Below are positions 54,872 to 64,000 of a stretch of DNA of 64,000 nucleotides, one piece after another; the first letter of the stretch is position 1, and every line of letters starts with the position of its first letter. The notes under the pieces were generated by a model. The model did no database searches and was not told where the DNA came from. It worked only from the letters and a program-made list of their open reading frames with translations. Position numbers and translations under genes: made by a program. Source of the stretch: Silene conica (taxonomy: Eukaryota > Streptophyta > Magnoliopsida > Caryophyllales > Caryophyllaceae); the NCBI GenBank assembly GCA_029255685.2, contig CM055312.2, positions 54,718,202 through 54,782,201 on the forward strand. The letters are read 5' to 3'.

Positions 54872-55145
54872 GTTTGCTCATGCGTATTATACATCCCCTT
54901 CATTCCCATACCCTAAAAAAATTTCTCGGTTTCCTTGTTTATTCCTAGACTTCTCATAGATGGGCGACAAATAAAACAAGTAGGGTGAAGGGGACGCCTG
55001 TCCAAAAGAATAAACTTACCCTTTTGCTCTTGGGTGACAAATTGAACTTTATGATAGTCCGGTCTGGGCTGGTGTCCGCGGCGGCCGCCACAACAAAAGA
55101 CGCTTGAGCTTGAACCGTGTCGTTCCTTGTCCCTTTGGGTGCCAT

Positions 55146-56207
55146 TATTGCTTGATTAGGTAAAGGAAAGAAGAAACTTTGAACGATTGATGAAGTTTGG
55201 TGAAGAAGGAATGCAATTTAATAGAGTTATTGAGGGAATTGGGAGTGATAAGGGAGAAGGAGTAGTGAGGAAAGTAGAAGAAATAAAGTAGAAGAAATAA
55301 GGAGAAGAAGGGGAAAAAAAGATGGTTTAACGGGTTAAATATAGGGTGTTGATTTTTGCAGTACACATATTACTCATCATAGTACACTATTGACAATCTT
55401 ACCCCTCCCATTTCACCCATTCATTCTCTCTTTATTATCTCTCTAACTTATTATTTCTAATCACACACCCATTTCTTTTCTAATTTACCCAGCCCTTGTA
55501 CTACATTGATAACTATATTATAATAATTCGCAACTCGCATTATCAAGACTCGGGTCTTTACACCAAAAATTAGCGTCCATAATTCTAAACTCAGTTTTGA
55601 GATTGAAATTCTAACATCAAATTAAAACTCCAATTAGCAGGCTATCACGTACCGATAATTTGCATTGTAAATTGAAGAAGAAAGAAAAAGAAAGAAATAT
55701 ATGGCAGTGTTTCGTAGAACATATTGTACTACATTGAACAAAACCAAAAAATTATTCTACAAACAAACCACCTACTGTTATTGCGGTAAGGCATATTTCA
55801 TCATCACCATCGCCGCAACCGATGACCACTCGCATCTTACTCGCCAACACTCGTTGGCTATTACCCAGCCTCATAATACCACGCTAATTGACATCTTAAT
55901 TAATTTTAAAAAAACTTCATTTTAAAAGGAACAAAACTATAATAAAAAGTCATTACCGTCGTCACTTGAATAATCGTTCATAATTGAAGAAACTTTAATG
56001 TGGTTGAAGATGGTTAAGATTTTAATATTAGAGAGAAGGAAGAGAGATTAAGGTTTAATGTTTTTTGGGAAGGGCAGACAAATAAAAAGTTTGGTGGAAA
56101 AAGTATTGTATTGAGTAAAAAAACGTACTGCGAAAATAAATTGCGTAAATATAAAGTGTTTTGAGGCTCTCTGTCGGTTGGTGAATCGAGCGTCGATCCC
56201 CCGGTAG
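55146..56207. other. No gene seen
   Basis: Low-complexity and AT-rich DNA. The short open frame at 55701-55925 has no recognisable domain. Bases 55240-55320 are GA-rich repeats (AGTAGAAGAAATAA). Part of this may be older sequence flanking element D. Confidence 0.5.
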
Positions 56208-56864
56208 TAGGGATGGCAATGGGTAGGGTCTGGCAAGATCCGACCCGACCCGCAGTAAAAAATCTTAGACCATACCCGATCCAAACCCTAAAGGGTCTGA
56301 AATTAATGGACCCATACCCAACCCTAATGGGTCTGGGTCTGGGTACGTAGGATCTACCCTAGGGTCTAATTTTTCTTAACGAGTCATTCAATAATGTACC
56401 AAGGTTCGAATTAAATTAAAAAGTTTTGATTAAAGTATTACAAATCTTGGTTATTTGGATCATTAACCGTACCCGACCCTAAATTATATCATTTAGGGTA
56501 CCCAAACTCATCATTTTCATCAATTTTCTCGTTATTCTTAATGATTATTGGATATGCGTATAGTATATTAATGATAACTAATAAGAGTCATCTGTTTGTG
56601 TCTATTCTTAATGTGTGTTTTTTGTTTTACTTTTTCTTTTTTTCCAATAAATGTAAGGGTTTAAGAGTCGGGTAGGGTCCCAAGACCAAGACCCGGACCC
56701 GACCCGAAGTTTTTATATAAGACCCATACCCGACCCGAAGTTTTTATATAAGACCCATACCCGACCCATACCCGAGTGGATCTCAAAAATTCAGACTCAT
56801 ACCCGACCCATTAGGGTCCGACCCTAAGGGTCTGGGTTGGGTACCCGACCCACTGCCATCCCTA
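56208..56864. mobile_element. Non-autonomous hAT element, 657 bp
   Basis: The ends TAGGGATGGCAATGGGTAGG and the inverted TAGGGATGGCAGTGGGTCGG are flanked by CCCGGTAG (56200-56207) and CCTGGTGG (56865-56872), a duplication with 6 of 8 matches. The subterminal regions repeat GACCCGA/GGGTC-type words, including a repeated CATACCCGACCCGAAGTTTT near 56690-56750. Confidence 0.85.
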
Positions 56865-58520
56865 CCTGGTGGGAGCCCTTCTCCAATTTTCCAAAAATAA
56901 ATCAAATTCCCTTGAAAAAAGTACTCGGTACCGGGTATATCCTTTATACACGTATTTAAACCAATTAAACCCGAAGCTCCATTTTCTCGTTAAGCTGGAC
57001 AAAACAATTGTCAATTTCATGAGTTAACATATTATCAAGTCTATTTATGTCAAAGGTCGCCTCTTCGTCCCCATATAATAACAATGATAGAAATCATATG
57101 TTAATCTATTTGAAAGTATTCAGGTATAGAAACGTTTCGAGATTACGAAACATGGTCAGTATATATAGGCTCGTCAACAATCCGAAACGTTTTTAAAACT
57201 GACAACGAACATGCTAACTTTAAAAAACGAAACAAGTTGGAGAATGAAACTTGCTTCTTCTTTAAACATTATGTAGAGAATATACGTTTCGATATGCTTA
57301 ACTCATAAAACTTGATTGATCCAGTCTCGATTCCAACATACGCTTCAATAACGAAACGTATTTCAGATAAAATGATTCTTTTTTAAACAATCATTTTCAC
57401 GTATCAAAAGTTTGATAGTTGAAACGTACTACTACGTATGATGAGTATCATTTATTTATTTATTACATTTGATTAATAGTGGACCAAATTCAGTATATCG
57501 AATCAATATTATTTATTAAAATCATATTTAAAATAAAAAGGTAAATAATTAATAGCTAAATAGATAATCAAGATAGATTGGGAAATATCCAGCTAATATA
57601 TGAAGCATATTATGAAGTTTAATCACACAAAAATTATTATAAATGTTTAATTAAGGGGTTTACAACTATTACAAGTCTATCACATATACCTAAGAATTTA
57701 CTCAATACCCAACAAAAGTAGTGATTGTGGCCTCCCTCGTTACCAAAAACAAACGCCTCACATAAGTACTTATAATTATAATTCGATTTTTCAATTTCTT
57801 TCAAGCCTGCCTTTTTTCAATGGCTTCATTAACAAAAAAAACATCATTATTCTGATATTTACGTACCTAAAACAGTGGACATCAGTAAGTACCGTCACAT
57901 TTTCGTTGAGAGTTTAACCGCTATTTTGGGTGTATATTAGGTATTAGTAAGTTTTGCTTGTGACGGATCACGAATGAGAATTTGTCATTAAGTATTGGAG
58001 TAAACCCCTGAATATATAGGGTAGCCTACAAGAAACAACGTGTATAACAGTTAATGCCACTCGAAAGTGAAATGATGGAAGTCTATAAAGCAGAGGCTCA
58101 AGATTACTTTTGGGAAAACTTAAACTTAATTTCCTTGAAAATTTACCTTAATTTTAACCACTAAACTTCACCCAAACAAACATAGTTGCTTGAGTAAGAT
58201 AACATGAAAAATACAACTCAATATCATCCAAATTTGTACTCATTTCATTTGAGTAGTTGACTTTTATTCAAGTTGACATGGAACAAAAAATTTAGAAAAA
58301 TGAAAGCTTGGGATCCAAACATGTTATGATAATATAGAATCACATAATGTTGATGATGTCTCACATCACATTTGAGCAGGTCAACCTATAAATACATACA
58401 TGGACGCAAGCATGTATAAATACCTTTGTATATGTATAATTGAATAAATGCAAGTTCAAAATGAAATACTAGTAAAAATTAAGAAGCTAAATAATTAAGC
58501 TGAAATCAAATTCAATATCA
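56865..58520 (+). promoter_or_regulatory. Intergenic region and NIP promoter
   Basis: No gene is seen. Bases 57120-57430 repeat GAAACGT / ACGTTTC words about seven times. A likely TATA box TATAAATA is at 58387-58394, 126 bp before the ATG; a second TATAAATA at 58416 is an alternative. Confidence 0.5.
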
Positions 58521-60283
58521 ATGGCGGTTGAAAATGTAGAGATGTCACCCTTTACTGATGCTACTGCTTCAACTCCTAAACCAACAAAGTTCGAACCCCA
58601 CTCCGTCTCTAAGCTTTTCCCCATTATTCTTCTCAAAAAGGTAAGAAGACGATTTTTACAGCGATACAGTGAACAATGCTACATTCGATAAATAAAACAA
58701 ATTCCAAAACGACCCCTCTCCATTCCATCACTTCGTTGCTTACTTCATTCTGAATCATTGATTCGGTAATGAACCCTCATTTTTCTACGAAGAAATGGAG
58801 AGGATCCTAGTCCATACGTTACATACGTATGGGTATATAACGCAAATATTTACAATTGATGGTCCTATTACTTGATTTTCTCTGATGCTGAATAATCTTC
58901 AAAGAATATATAAAGCCGTTAATAGGAAAGTAATGAAGCAGAATGATAAGAGTAATAAAATGTATGCAGGCAGGGGCGGAGTTTGTAGGGACATTCATAA
59001 TGGTATTTGCAGCAGCAGGAGGGTCAATAGTAGACCACAAGTACGATGGAGTGGAAACCTTATTAGGAAATGCAGCATGTTCAGGACTTGTAGTTATGAT
59101 CATGATCTTTTCAGTAGGTCACATTTCCAAAGCTCATTTTAACCCTGCTGTCACTATTGCCTTTGCTTCTCTCGGACATTTTCCCTGGTCCCAAGTCCCC
59201 ATTTTCATTGTCGCTGAGATTACAGGCTCCATTTCTGCCGCTTTCCTGCTAAAGGCCGCTTATCATCCTTTCATGTCTGGTGGCGTAACTGTACCTTCTG
59301 TTGGCAACGGCCAGGCTTTTCTTTTAGAGTTTGTAGCCACTTTTGTTCTCATGTTTGTCATTACTGCTGTGGCCACCGACTCTACCGCCGTAAGTAATGT
59401 TCCCTCTTCATACACATCGTCTTGTTTTTTTGCTGTGAGGTAGGCACAAGGCCGATATAATACAGGAGGGAGGGATATCACTCAACCACAAGAGTCTAGA
59501 CCAAGCTTAATTCATCATGGCATGAGGGTGTGTGTTAGTTATCCGAGTATTCGGGAGTTTACTTGCATTTGATATCTCTTGAATTTTGTGTTTGCAGGTT
59601 GGAGACTTAGCTGGTGTTGCGATTGGAGGGGCTGTTATGCTAGACATTCTCATTATAGGGCAAGTACCCCTCAAACTTGAGGACAAAAATAGCATCTTGT
59701 ACTAGTGAAACACTGAAACTGTGACGATTCCAAGCTACCGACTCAAGCACACACAGGAGTAGTGTCTGTTAACACCAAGTTTCATAAATTGTAACACCGA
59801 GTTTCGTGTACTAGTGACACAAAAAGATCTCAAATCCTAACTATTGATGTATATGTGAACAGTGTGAAACACTGTCTATAACATCAGGTTCCAAAAACCA
59901 GTAAATGAAATACAAATAGATATCAAGGATAAAAAGCAAAAGTTTACCTCACTGTTTATTTGTACAAAGGCAACATAAGGCCAATTACGATGTTGGCTTG
60001 AACCCATGCCAGGATGAGTACCATGTCTTAATTCTTTTACCAGTTAAGCAGGTCAACATTTGCTTGAAAGTTAAACCCTTTGGTGTGAATATGCAGGCCA
60101 GCCACAGGCGCTTCGATGAATCCAGCCAGGACACTGGGACCAGCCATAGCAACAGGAAGATACAAAAGCCTTTGGATATACATGCTAGCACCCGTACTCG
60201 GGGCAGTTACAGGAGCAGCAGTTTATGCCCTCATTAAACTTCCGGAGGACAAGGACGGCCAATCTTCAGCCACTGTTAGTTAG
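58521..60283 (+). CDS. NIP: NIP-type aquaporin (nodulin-26-like intrinsic protein), four exons
   Basis: Exons 58521-58640, 58970-59389, 59598-59659 and 60097-60283 give 262 aa. Introns 1 and 2 are GT-AG; intron 3 begins GC (GCAAGT at 59660) and ends AG. Exon 1 encodes a short cytosolic N-terminus. The body has six membrane spans and both pore motifs, HFNPAVT and [12 protein letters not shown], so NPA is kept twice, and GHIS before the first. By alignment with known NIPs the selectivity-filter H2 position is Ser, LE1 is Ala and LE2 is Arg. [23 protein letters not shown] and [13 protein letters not shown] suggest relatedness to the NIP5/NIP6 group, whose members move boric acid or other small uncharged solutes. 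The substrate here cannot be told. The C-terminus is short. The gene converges on the CobW-type gene downstream. Confidence 0.92.
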
Positions 60284-61564
60284 TAGTCTAACACCTGCGG
60301 ACTTGCCATTTATATGTCTAACTTGTTCACATACAGTGTCCATTATTGCAAGGAAAAACTTTTTGTTGAGAAAATATTCACTCGAGTTTCATTTGCCACT
60401 TGGCTCCTTCAGCTATCATACTTGTTTCACATGAAACTGACCAGTCCAATACTTCAAACAGACAGAAAAGGCAAGCAATGTAGAGGAGACTGTTACATAC
60501 TCCCAGTCGCCGTCGCGTGCACGAATAGAGTTATTAGTTGTGTGGACACATGTATTAAGAAACCAAGCAAACAAGTGGAGGAAAATCAAAGGTGAAGTAT
60601 AACTTTAAATGTGCATATCCTAAAAGGGAAAGTAGGAACTACGTTAGTGCGGAGGAGTAAATCGTTTAATTATCTTTGATGATTCTAAGCCTATATCTGG
60701 AACATCACCTGAAAAAAATTAAATATTTTTTATTTTCAATTTAATTTATGTTTCACAGACGTGCCTCCACACGTGAATCCTCATTTTAAGAGACCTCGTG
60801 CTCATAAATTAAAATTTGAGTGTCAACAAGTCTGACAGTTAGATATGAACCCCTATCAGGGTCCAAGAGCATGCACCACAAGTTTCCAAAGAGGCATAAT
60901 ATACAAATATTAGGTAACTGAAGTGGTAAAAAATTAAAATTCAGGTCACCAAAGTAAAGTTCGGAACAAACCTAAGGGATCCAAATGAGATCTTTCGCAT
61001 AAAACAATAAACGCAAACTTGATGCAATACCAACAAAGGAAAGAAGACTCAAACTTGCGCGATCAGATTTGTTTAGCAATTTCAGATGATGTGTACACTA
61101 TTACCAATCAGACTCCTCAGGACTAACATATAGTCTTGCTTGTGACCGTCACAAGCTTGTGACGTCTCACACCCCTTCTCCTACTTGCTATCTCACTTGC
61201 ATGTTGTGAGAGGTCACAAGCTTGTGATGGAATAGTGTTGTCACAGATGAGAATTTGTGCAGGACTAAACTGTAAGGATAGTACGGAAGCATTTTGAACT
61301 CATCTTCAAAGACTCGATAAGTTTGTAAGATAAATTAATACTAAAGCCTTTTGGACTTTAACTTCAAGGACTCGGTAAATTTGTCTGATAATCAATAATA
61401 CCCTTACGCCTACATTACAAGAGCTTTTAAGCTTCAGCTAGATCAGATGTAGGATAAGGCGAGAAGTAGCCAAACCTGCACGAATCGTCGAAACTCTGCA
61501 CTTCTGCAAGCATGCTGCTTGATTGCTAAATTAGGTGAGAACATAAGTTGATATGAAATTCAGT
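60284..61564. other. 3' regions between convergent genes
   Basis: No coding sequence is recognised. A foldback sequence sits at 61134-61262: GTCACAAGCTTGTGAC is a 16-bp palindrome at 61149-61164, and TCACAAGCTTGTGA recurs near 61215. It ends GATGAGAATTTGTG, a word also found near 57980 and 35220, so it is probably a small MITE family. Confidence 0.55.
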
Positions 61565-63845
61565 TCATTGTACTATGCATCCCTTGAAACCCTTTCTAAG
61601 AGCTGTTTCATCCAGATGACGCCCTATAAACACCAGTTTACTTATTCTCTTTTCATCAGGACCCCAAGTTTTGCCTGGACAGCCATCTAGCATAGTATGT
61701 ACGCCCTGAATAACAACCAGGAACACGGATTGAATATCTCATTTCAAATTACTCAAAATGATAGATGATGAAGAGAGAAAGTAGACAAGAAGTAATAGTG
61801 TGTAGTAAAAACCTGAAGAACATAACGTGCATCAGAACCATCAACACATAAGATTCCCTTGTATCTGTACAAGTCTTCCCCTTTCTCTTCGATTAACCTT
61901 TCAAGCCAGTCATCAAGCTGTAAGGAAGAGCCGAAACAGAGAAAATTCAAGCTCTTAAAAGAAATAGTTGAGTGGCTCACAGTCCATAGTATTCAAGTGC
62001 AAGTAGAATTTCGTAAAGTCGCACAAGTAGTATAATATTTTGAACCTTGTGTTATCAGCATATATTAAGCATTGAATTGACATCATTATTATTTATATCA
62101 ATGCCTTTCATAGGCCACATGTGCATCAGTTCCAACAGTACTGGAGATATGAAGGTCCACAAAACATCGTAGATATTCTTTTGCAAAACTAATATATGTG
62201 GTAGCTATGTGCTACAAAAATGCAATACCTATTTCAAGGCATAAGTGTTTAAACATGACCACCAAACAAGTAACAAAGCCAAGTATGACTCAAAGAAGCA
62301 AGCAGCCTACATGTTTTTAATACTCCATTTTTTTATCTTCCCACTTCATCCTACACTTTTTAAGAAAAGTGTTAGATAGACAACCTACCCTTTCTTATCC
62401 TCTCCTCTCATATCAGTCCCTCACATCATTATCTACCTCTCCACAGAGTCCATACCAACCTCTCATTGAGTGGTTCGGAGGTTTATTGTGCAGACCTCAG
62501 TGGGCCAGAGGCTGATGAGAGGGTGGAGGAGGAGGTAGCCACTGGCTGTAATATGGGTGGATGGTTTTTATGCTAAGGGCGGATCTGATGTTTGGTTAAC
62601 GATTAGTGGTAAGTAGAGGGATTAAAACCATTAAACTGGAAATATTTGGAAGTTAAATTGAGGGGCAATTTTTGTAATTTCGTAATTTGTATTAGGATTT
62701 TTTCCATTTTCCAATGGAGCTAAAGACTCGTTACTCTTTGGTTATGGATTATAATGGAATAAATTAAAATGGCTCGCTAAAGTGGTTGCGCTTCATTCTT
62801 TTGTGACGTAACGGTCCTTCGATGCAGTTCTCGATGCAATTTTCATCTTGGGTCATTCGAAAACAGCCTTTTGTGTTGCCAGCACAAGGGTGACTGCGTA
62901 CATCCGACCCCCCTTACCCCACAATTTGCGGGAGCCATTGAGGCACTAGGGTAATATTGTTGTTTGTATTAGGATGATAAATAGTTTGGTACAAAGACAA
63001 GAGAAAGGAAAGAAATGGGAAAAAACAAAAAAACAAAAAACTACTACCTAAGGAGAGTGAAAGAAGTCAGAAAAAGGGAGGGAGTAGTAATTAGTATCGC
63101 TGAAAAGTCTGTCAGTAAGCTCGAAGTGTGTATGTGTCCAGGTTCCAAACTCAGCTATTTTCGAAAGAGTTCAATCTTTAGGCTGAACTGAAGAATCAAG
63201 TGTATGTGCTAGCGGCATGACTTTACACTAGTTCTCGCGAAAACTAAGGGGGTTTTTGGATGTTAAAGTGGAGGAAAGATGAGGAGAGGGGATGGAGGAA
63301 TGCAGTTTCTCCTCCAAATCTCTCCTTTGTTAGAGGGATTTTGATTAGGTATGGAGGAGGGAAAAGGACCCCTCCAAATCTCGCCCTCTCCATTTCCCTA
63401 GTACTCCATTTGTTATCCAAACAAGAGATTTTGTATCCTGTCCTCCTTTTCCCTCCAAAACTCCTCATCCAAACAAGACCCAAGTGTCTGAGTGACATTG
63501 TTTGGACTAAAAAAAAGGTGTCAAACTAAAATAAAACTACCAAAAAATTAAAGCTGTGTTCAATGGCTCTTATTTTGAACAGCTACGTCACATTGGCTAA
63601 TTATTTAAATTAACGTATAGCAAGCAGTACAAAATTGATTACCAATTTCATCTAAAATTGATTAGCATGGCAAACCAACAGTGAACAGTCTACGCAAACC
63701 AAGTCTACTTTAAGTCAATCACAAGTGCAAAATATTATACCGGTTCTCATTACCTCGTCAAGATCAATGGCTTTTTCAGAAACAATGCTGACGCTTGACA
63801 CAGCAGAATCATGCGCATGATCATGGTGATGACCCTTGTGGTGTT
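61565..63845 (-). CDS. CobW/G3E-type GTPase domain protein, last three exons (gene continues past 64000)
   Basis: Exons on the minus strand: 63754-63845 (enters with two bases of a split codon), 61813-61917 and 61565-61705, all GT-AG. The pieces read HHKGHHHDHAHDSAVSSVSI, then LDDWLERLIEEKGEDLYRYK, then GVHTMLDGCPGKTWGPDEKR and LVFIGRHLDETALRKGFKGC, stop at 61565. This is the C-terminal CobW domain with the His-rich metal-binding linker of plant CobW (CBWD/ZNG-like) proteins. These are P-loop G3E GTPases thought to deliver zinc or other metals to client proteins. The N-terminal GTPase domain is off the window. Intron 61918-63753 is 1.8 kb and holds a MITE and a SINE tail. Some plant members are plastid proteins; the location here cannot be told. 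Confidence 0.92.
62851..62964 (+). mobile_element. SINE 3' tail fragment in CobW intron
   Basis: GGGTGACTGCGTACATCCGA, then CCCTTACCCCACAATTTGCG and GGGAGCCATTGAGGCACTAG, followed by ATTGTTGTTTG. This wording is typical of the 3' half of Au-like plant SINEs. The Pol III promoter part is not recognised. Confidence 0.5.
63249..63481. mobile_element. MITE in CobW intron
   Basis: 233 bp. The left end GGGGTTTTTGGATGTTAAAG and the inverted right end GGGTCTTGTTTGGATGAGGA are related, with AAG at 63246-63248 and 63482-63484 as a likely 3-bp duplication, in PIF/Harbinger style. Confidence 0.6.
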
Positions 63846-64000
63846 CTGCAAAGCAAGAGGGGGGAAAAGAGTCATGTTACAATTGTCAAGGCACCGCCAA
63901 AATTTATGTAGAGGACAAAATATGAAGTAGGGCTGTAGAGGTATATGCTGATTTATCCAGTGAGGAGACGTGGAGGGATTTATACTAAGCTTCAATAATT

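Larger units (their letters stand above)
47600..55145 (-). mobile_element. Athila-like element D remnant, minus strand
   Basis: On the minus strand: an env-like ORF (55145 down to about 50926), a 3' non-coding region, a polypurine tract at about 48116-48131 (TAGGTGTGGGGAATTT), then an LTR beginning TGATGAGCATG (from 48115 downward). The far edge of the LTR is not clear and may be cut near 47640 or 47600. Gag and pol are absent, so the element is truncated at the 5' side near 55146. A Copia element is inserted at 52317-54871. Confidence 0.72.
50926..55145 (-). pseudogene. Athila env-like (ATHILA ORF1-type) gene, broken
   Basis: It starts on the minus strand at 55145 (MAPKGTRNDTVQAQASFVVA). 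After the Copia insertion it continues near 52246 with SVDNVLSLGRLAKYFGLED, IHVWFRFMGRTIFVWDEPSV and ILGSYLFTKPANYRINITHH, which I take to be the ATHILA ORF1-type region that lies after pol. A further piece (51394-51167) has KLDRIYYDQASGNFLIYDDF. The frame is broken near 54960, near 51840 (at the poly-C run) and near 51170. No function is proven for this protein family. No clear fusion or receptor motif is visible. Confidence 0.6.

Noticed and set aside
55701..55925. 74-codon open frame starting MAVFRRTYCTT
   Set aside because: No domain, no splice context, AT-rich intergenic DNA.
60314..60595. 93-codon open frame downstream of NIP
   Set aside because: It lies in the 3' region of NIP and has no recognisable domain.

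Overview
This window is nuclear DNA of a flowering plant. It has GT-AG introns, plant-type mobile elements of almost every class, and three conserved plant genes. The genes look eudicot, but I cannot name the species from sequence alone.

Bases 1-39384 are a stack of nested mobile elements. From the inside out: an L1-type LINE (1-4224) sits in the gag of a plus-strand Athila-like Ty3 element, called A (4225-10361). A sits in the 3' region of a minus-strand Athila-like element, B (10362-18525). B sits in the end of a CACTA transposon (18526-18672). That CACTA sits in the 3' LTR of a minus-strand Copia element, E (18673-30255). The left ends of all these layers lie off the window. A second Athila-like element, C (19986-26359), is complete with both LTRs and a GTTTC target duplication, and it splits E's reverse transcriptase gene. 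After a stretch of unassigned DNA comes a Tourist-like element with TAA duplications (31401-39384). It holds a dead autonomous-type hAT transposon, which is itself split by a CACTA element (TGA duplications) that carries a tRNA-derived SINE and a 5S-rRNA-like fragment.

Bases 39385-47600 hold a six-exon, apparently intact gene for the 26S proteasome lid subunit RPN9 (386 aa). It has a Tourist MITE in intron 1 and a three-deep MITE nest downstream. Bases 47600-55145 are the remains of a fourth Athila-like element, D (LTR fragment, 3' non-coding region, broken env-like ORF). D is interrupted by a young Copia element that encodes only gag and protease. Bases 56208-56864 are a non-autonomous hAT. 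The right end carries a NIP-type aquaporin gene (58521-60283, plus strand) converging on the 3' part of a CobW-type G3E GTPase gene (minus strand, continuing past 64000).

The most unusual signal is a set of short TCGA-centred palindromes in the Athila-like elements. Each lineage has its own form: GGTCGACCGACC in A and C, ACTCGATCGAGT in B, and possibly a third at 31079-31216. Sites recur at almost exactly 21 bp (or 21/30 bp) spacing in the gag coding sequence, the non-coding 3' region and the LTRs. The two LTRs of C differ in length mainly by whole spacer-plus-motif units, so the arrays have changed since that insertion.
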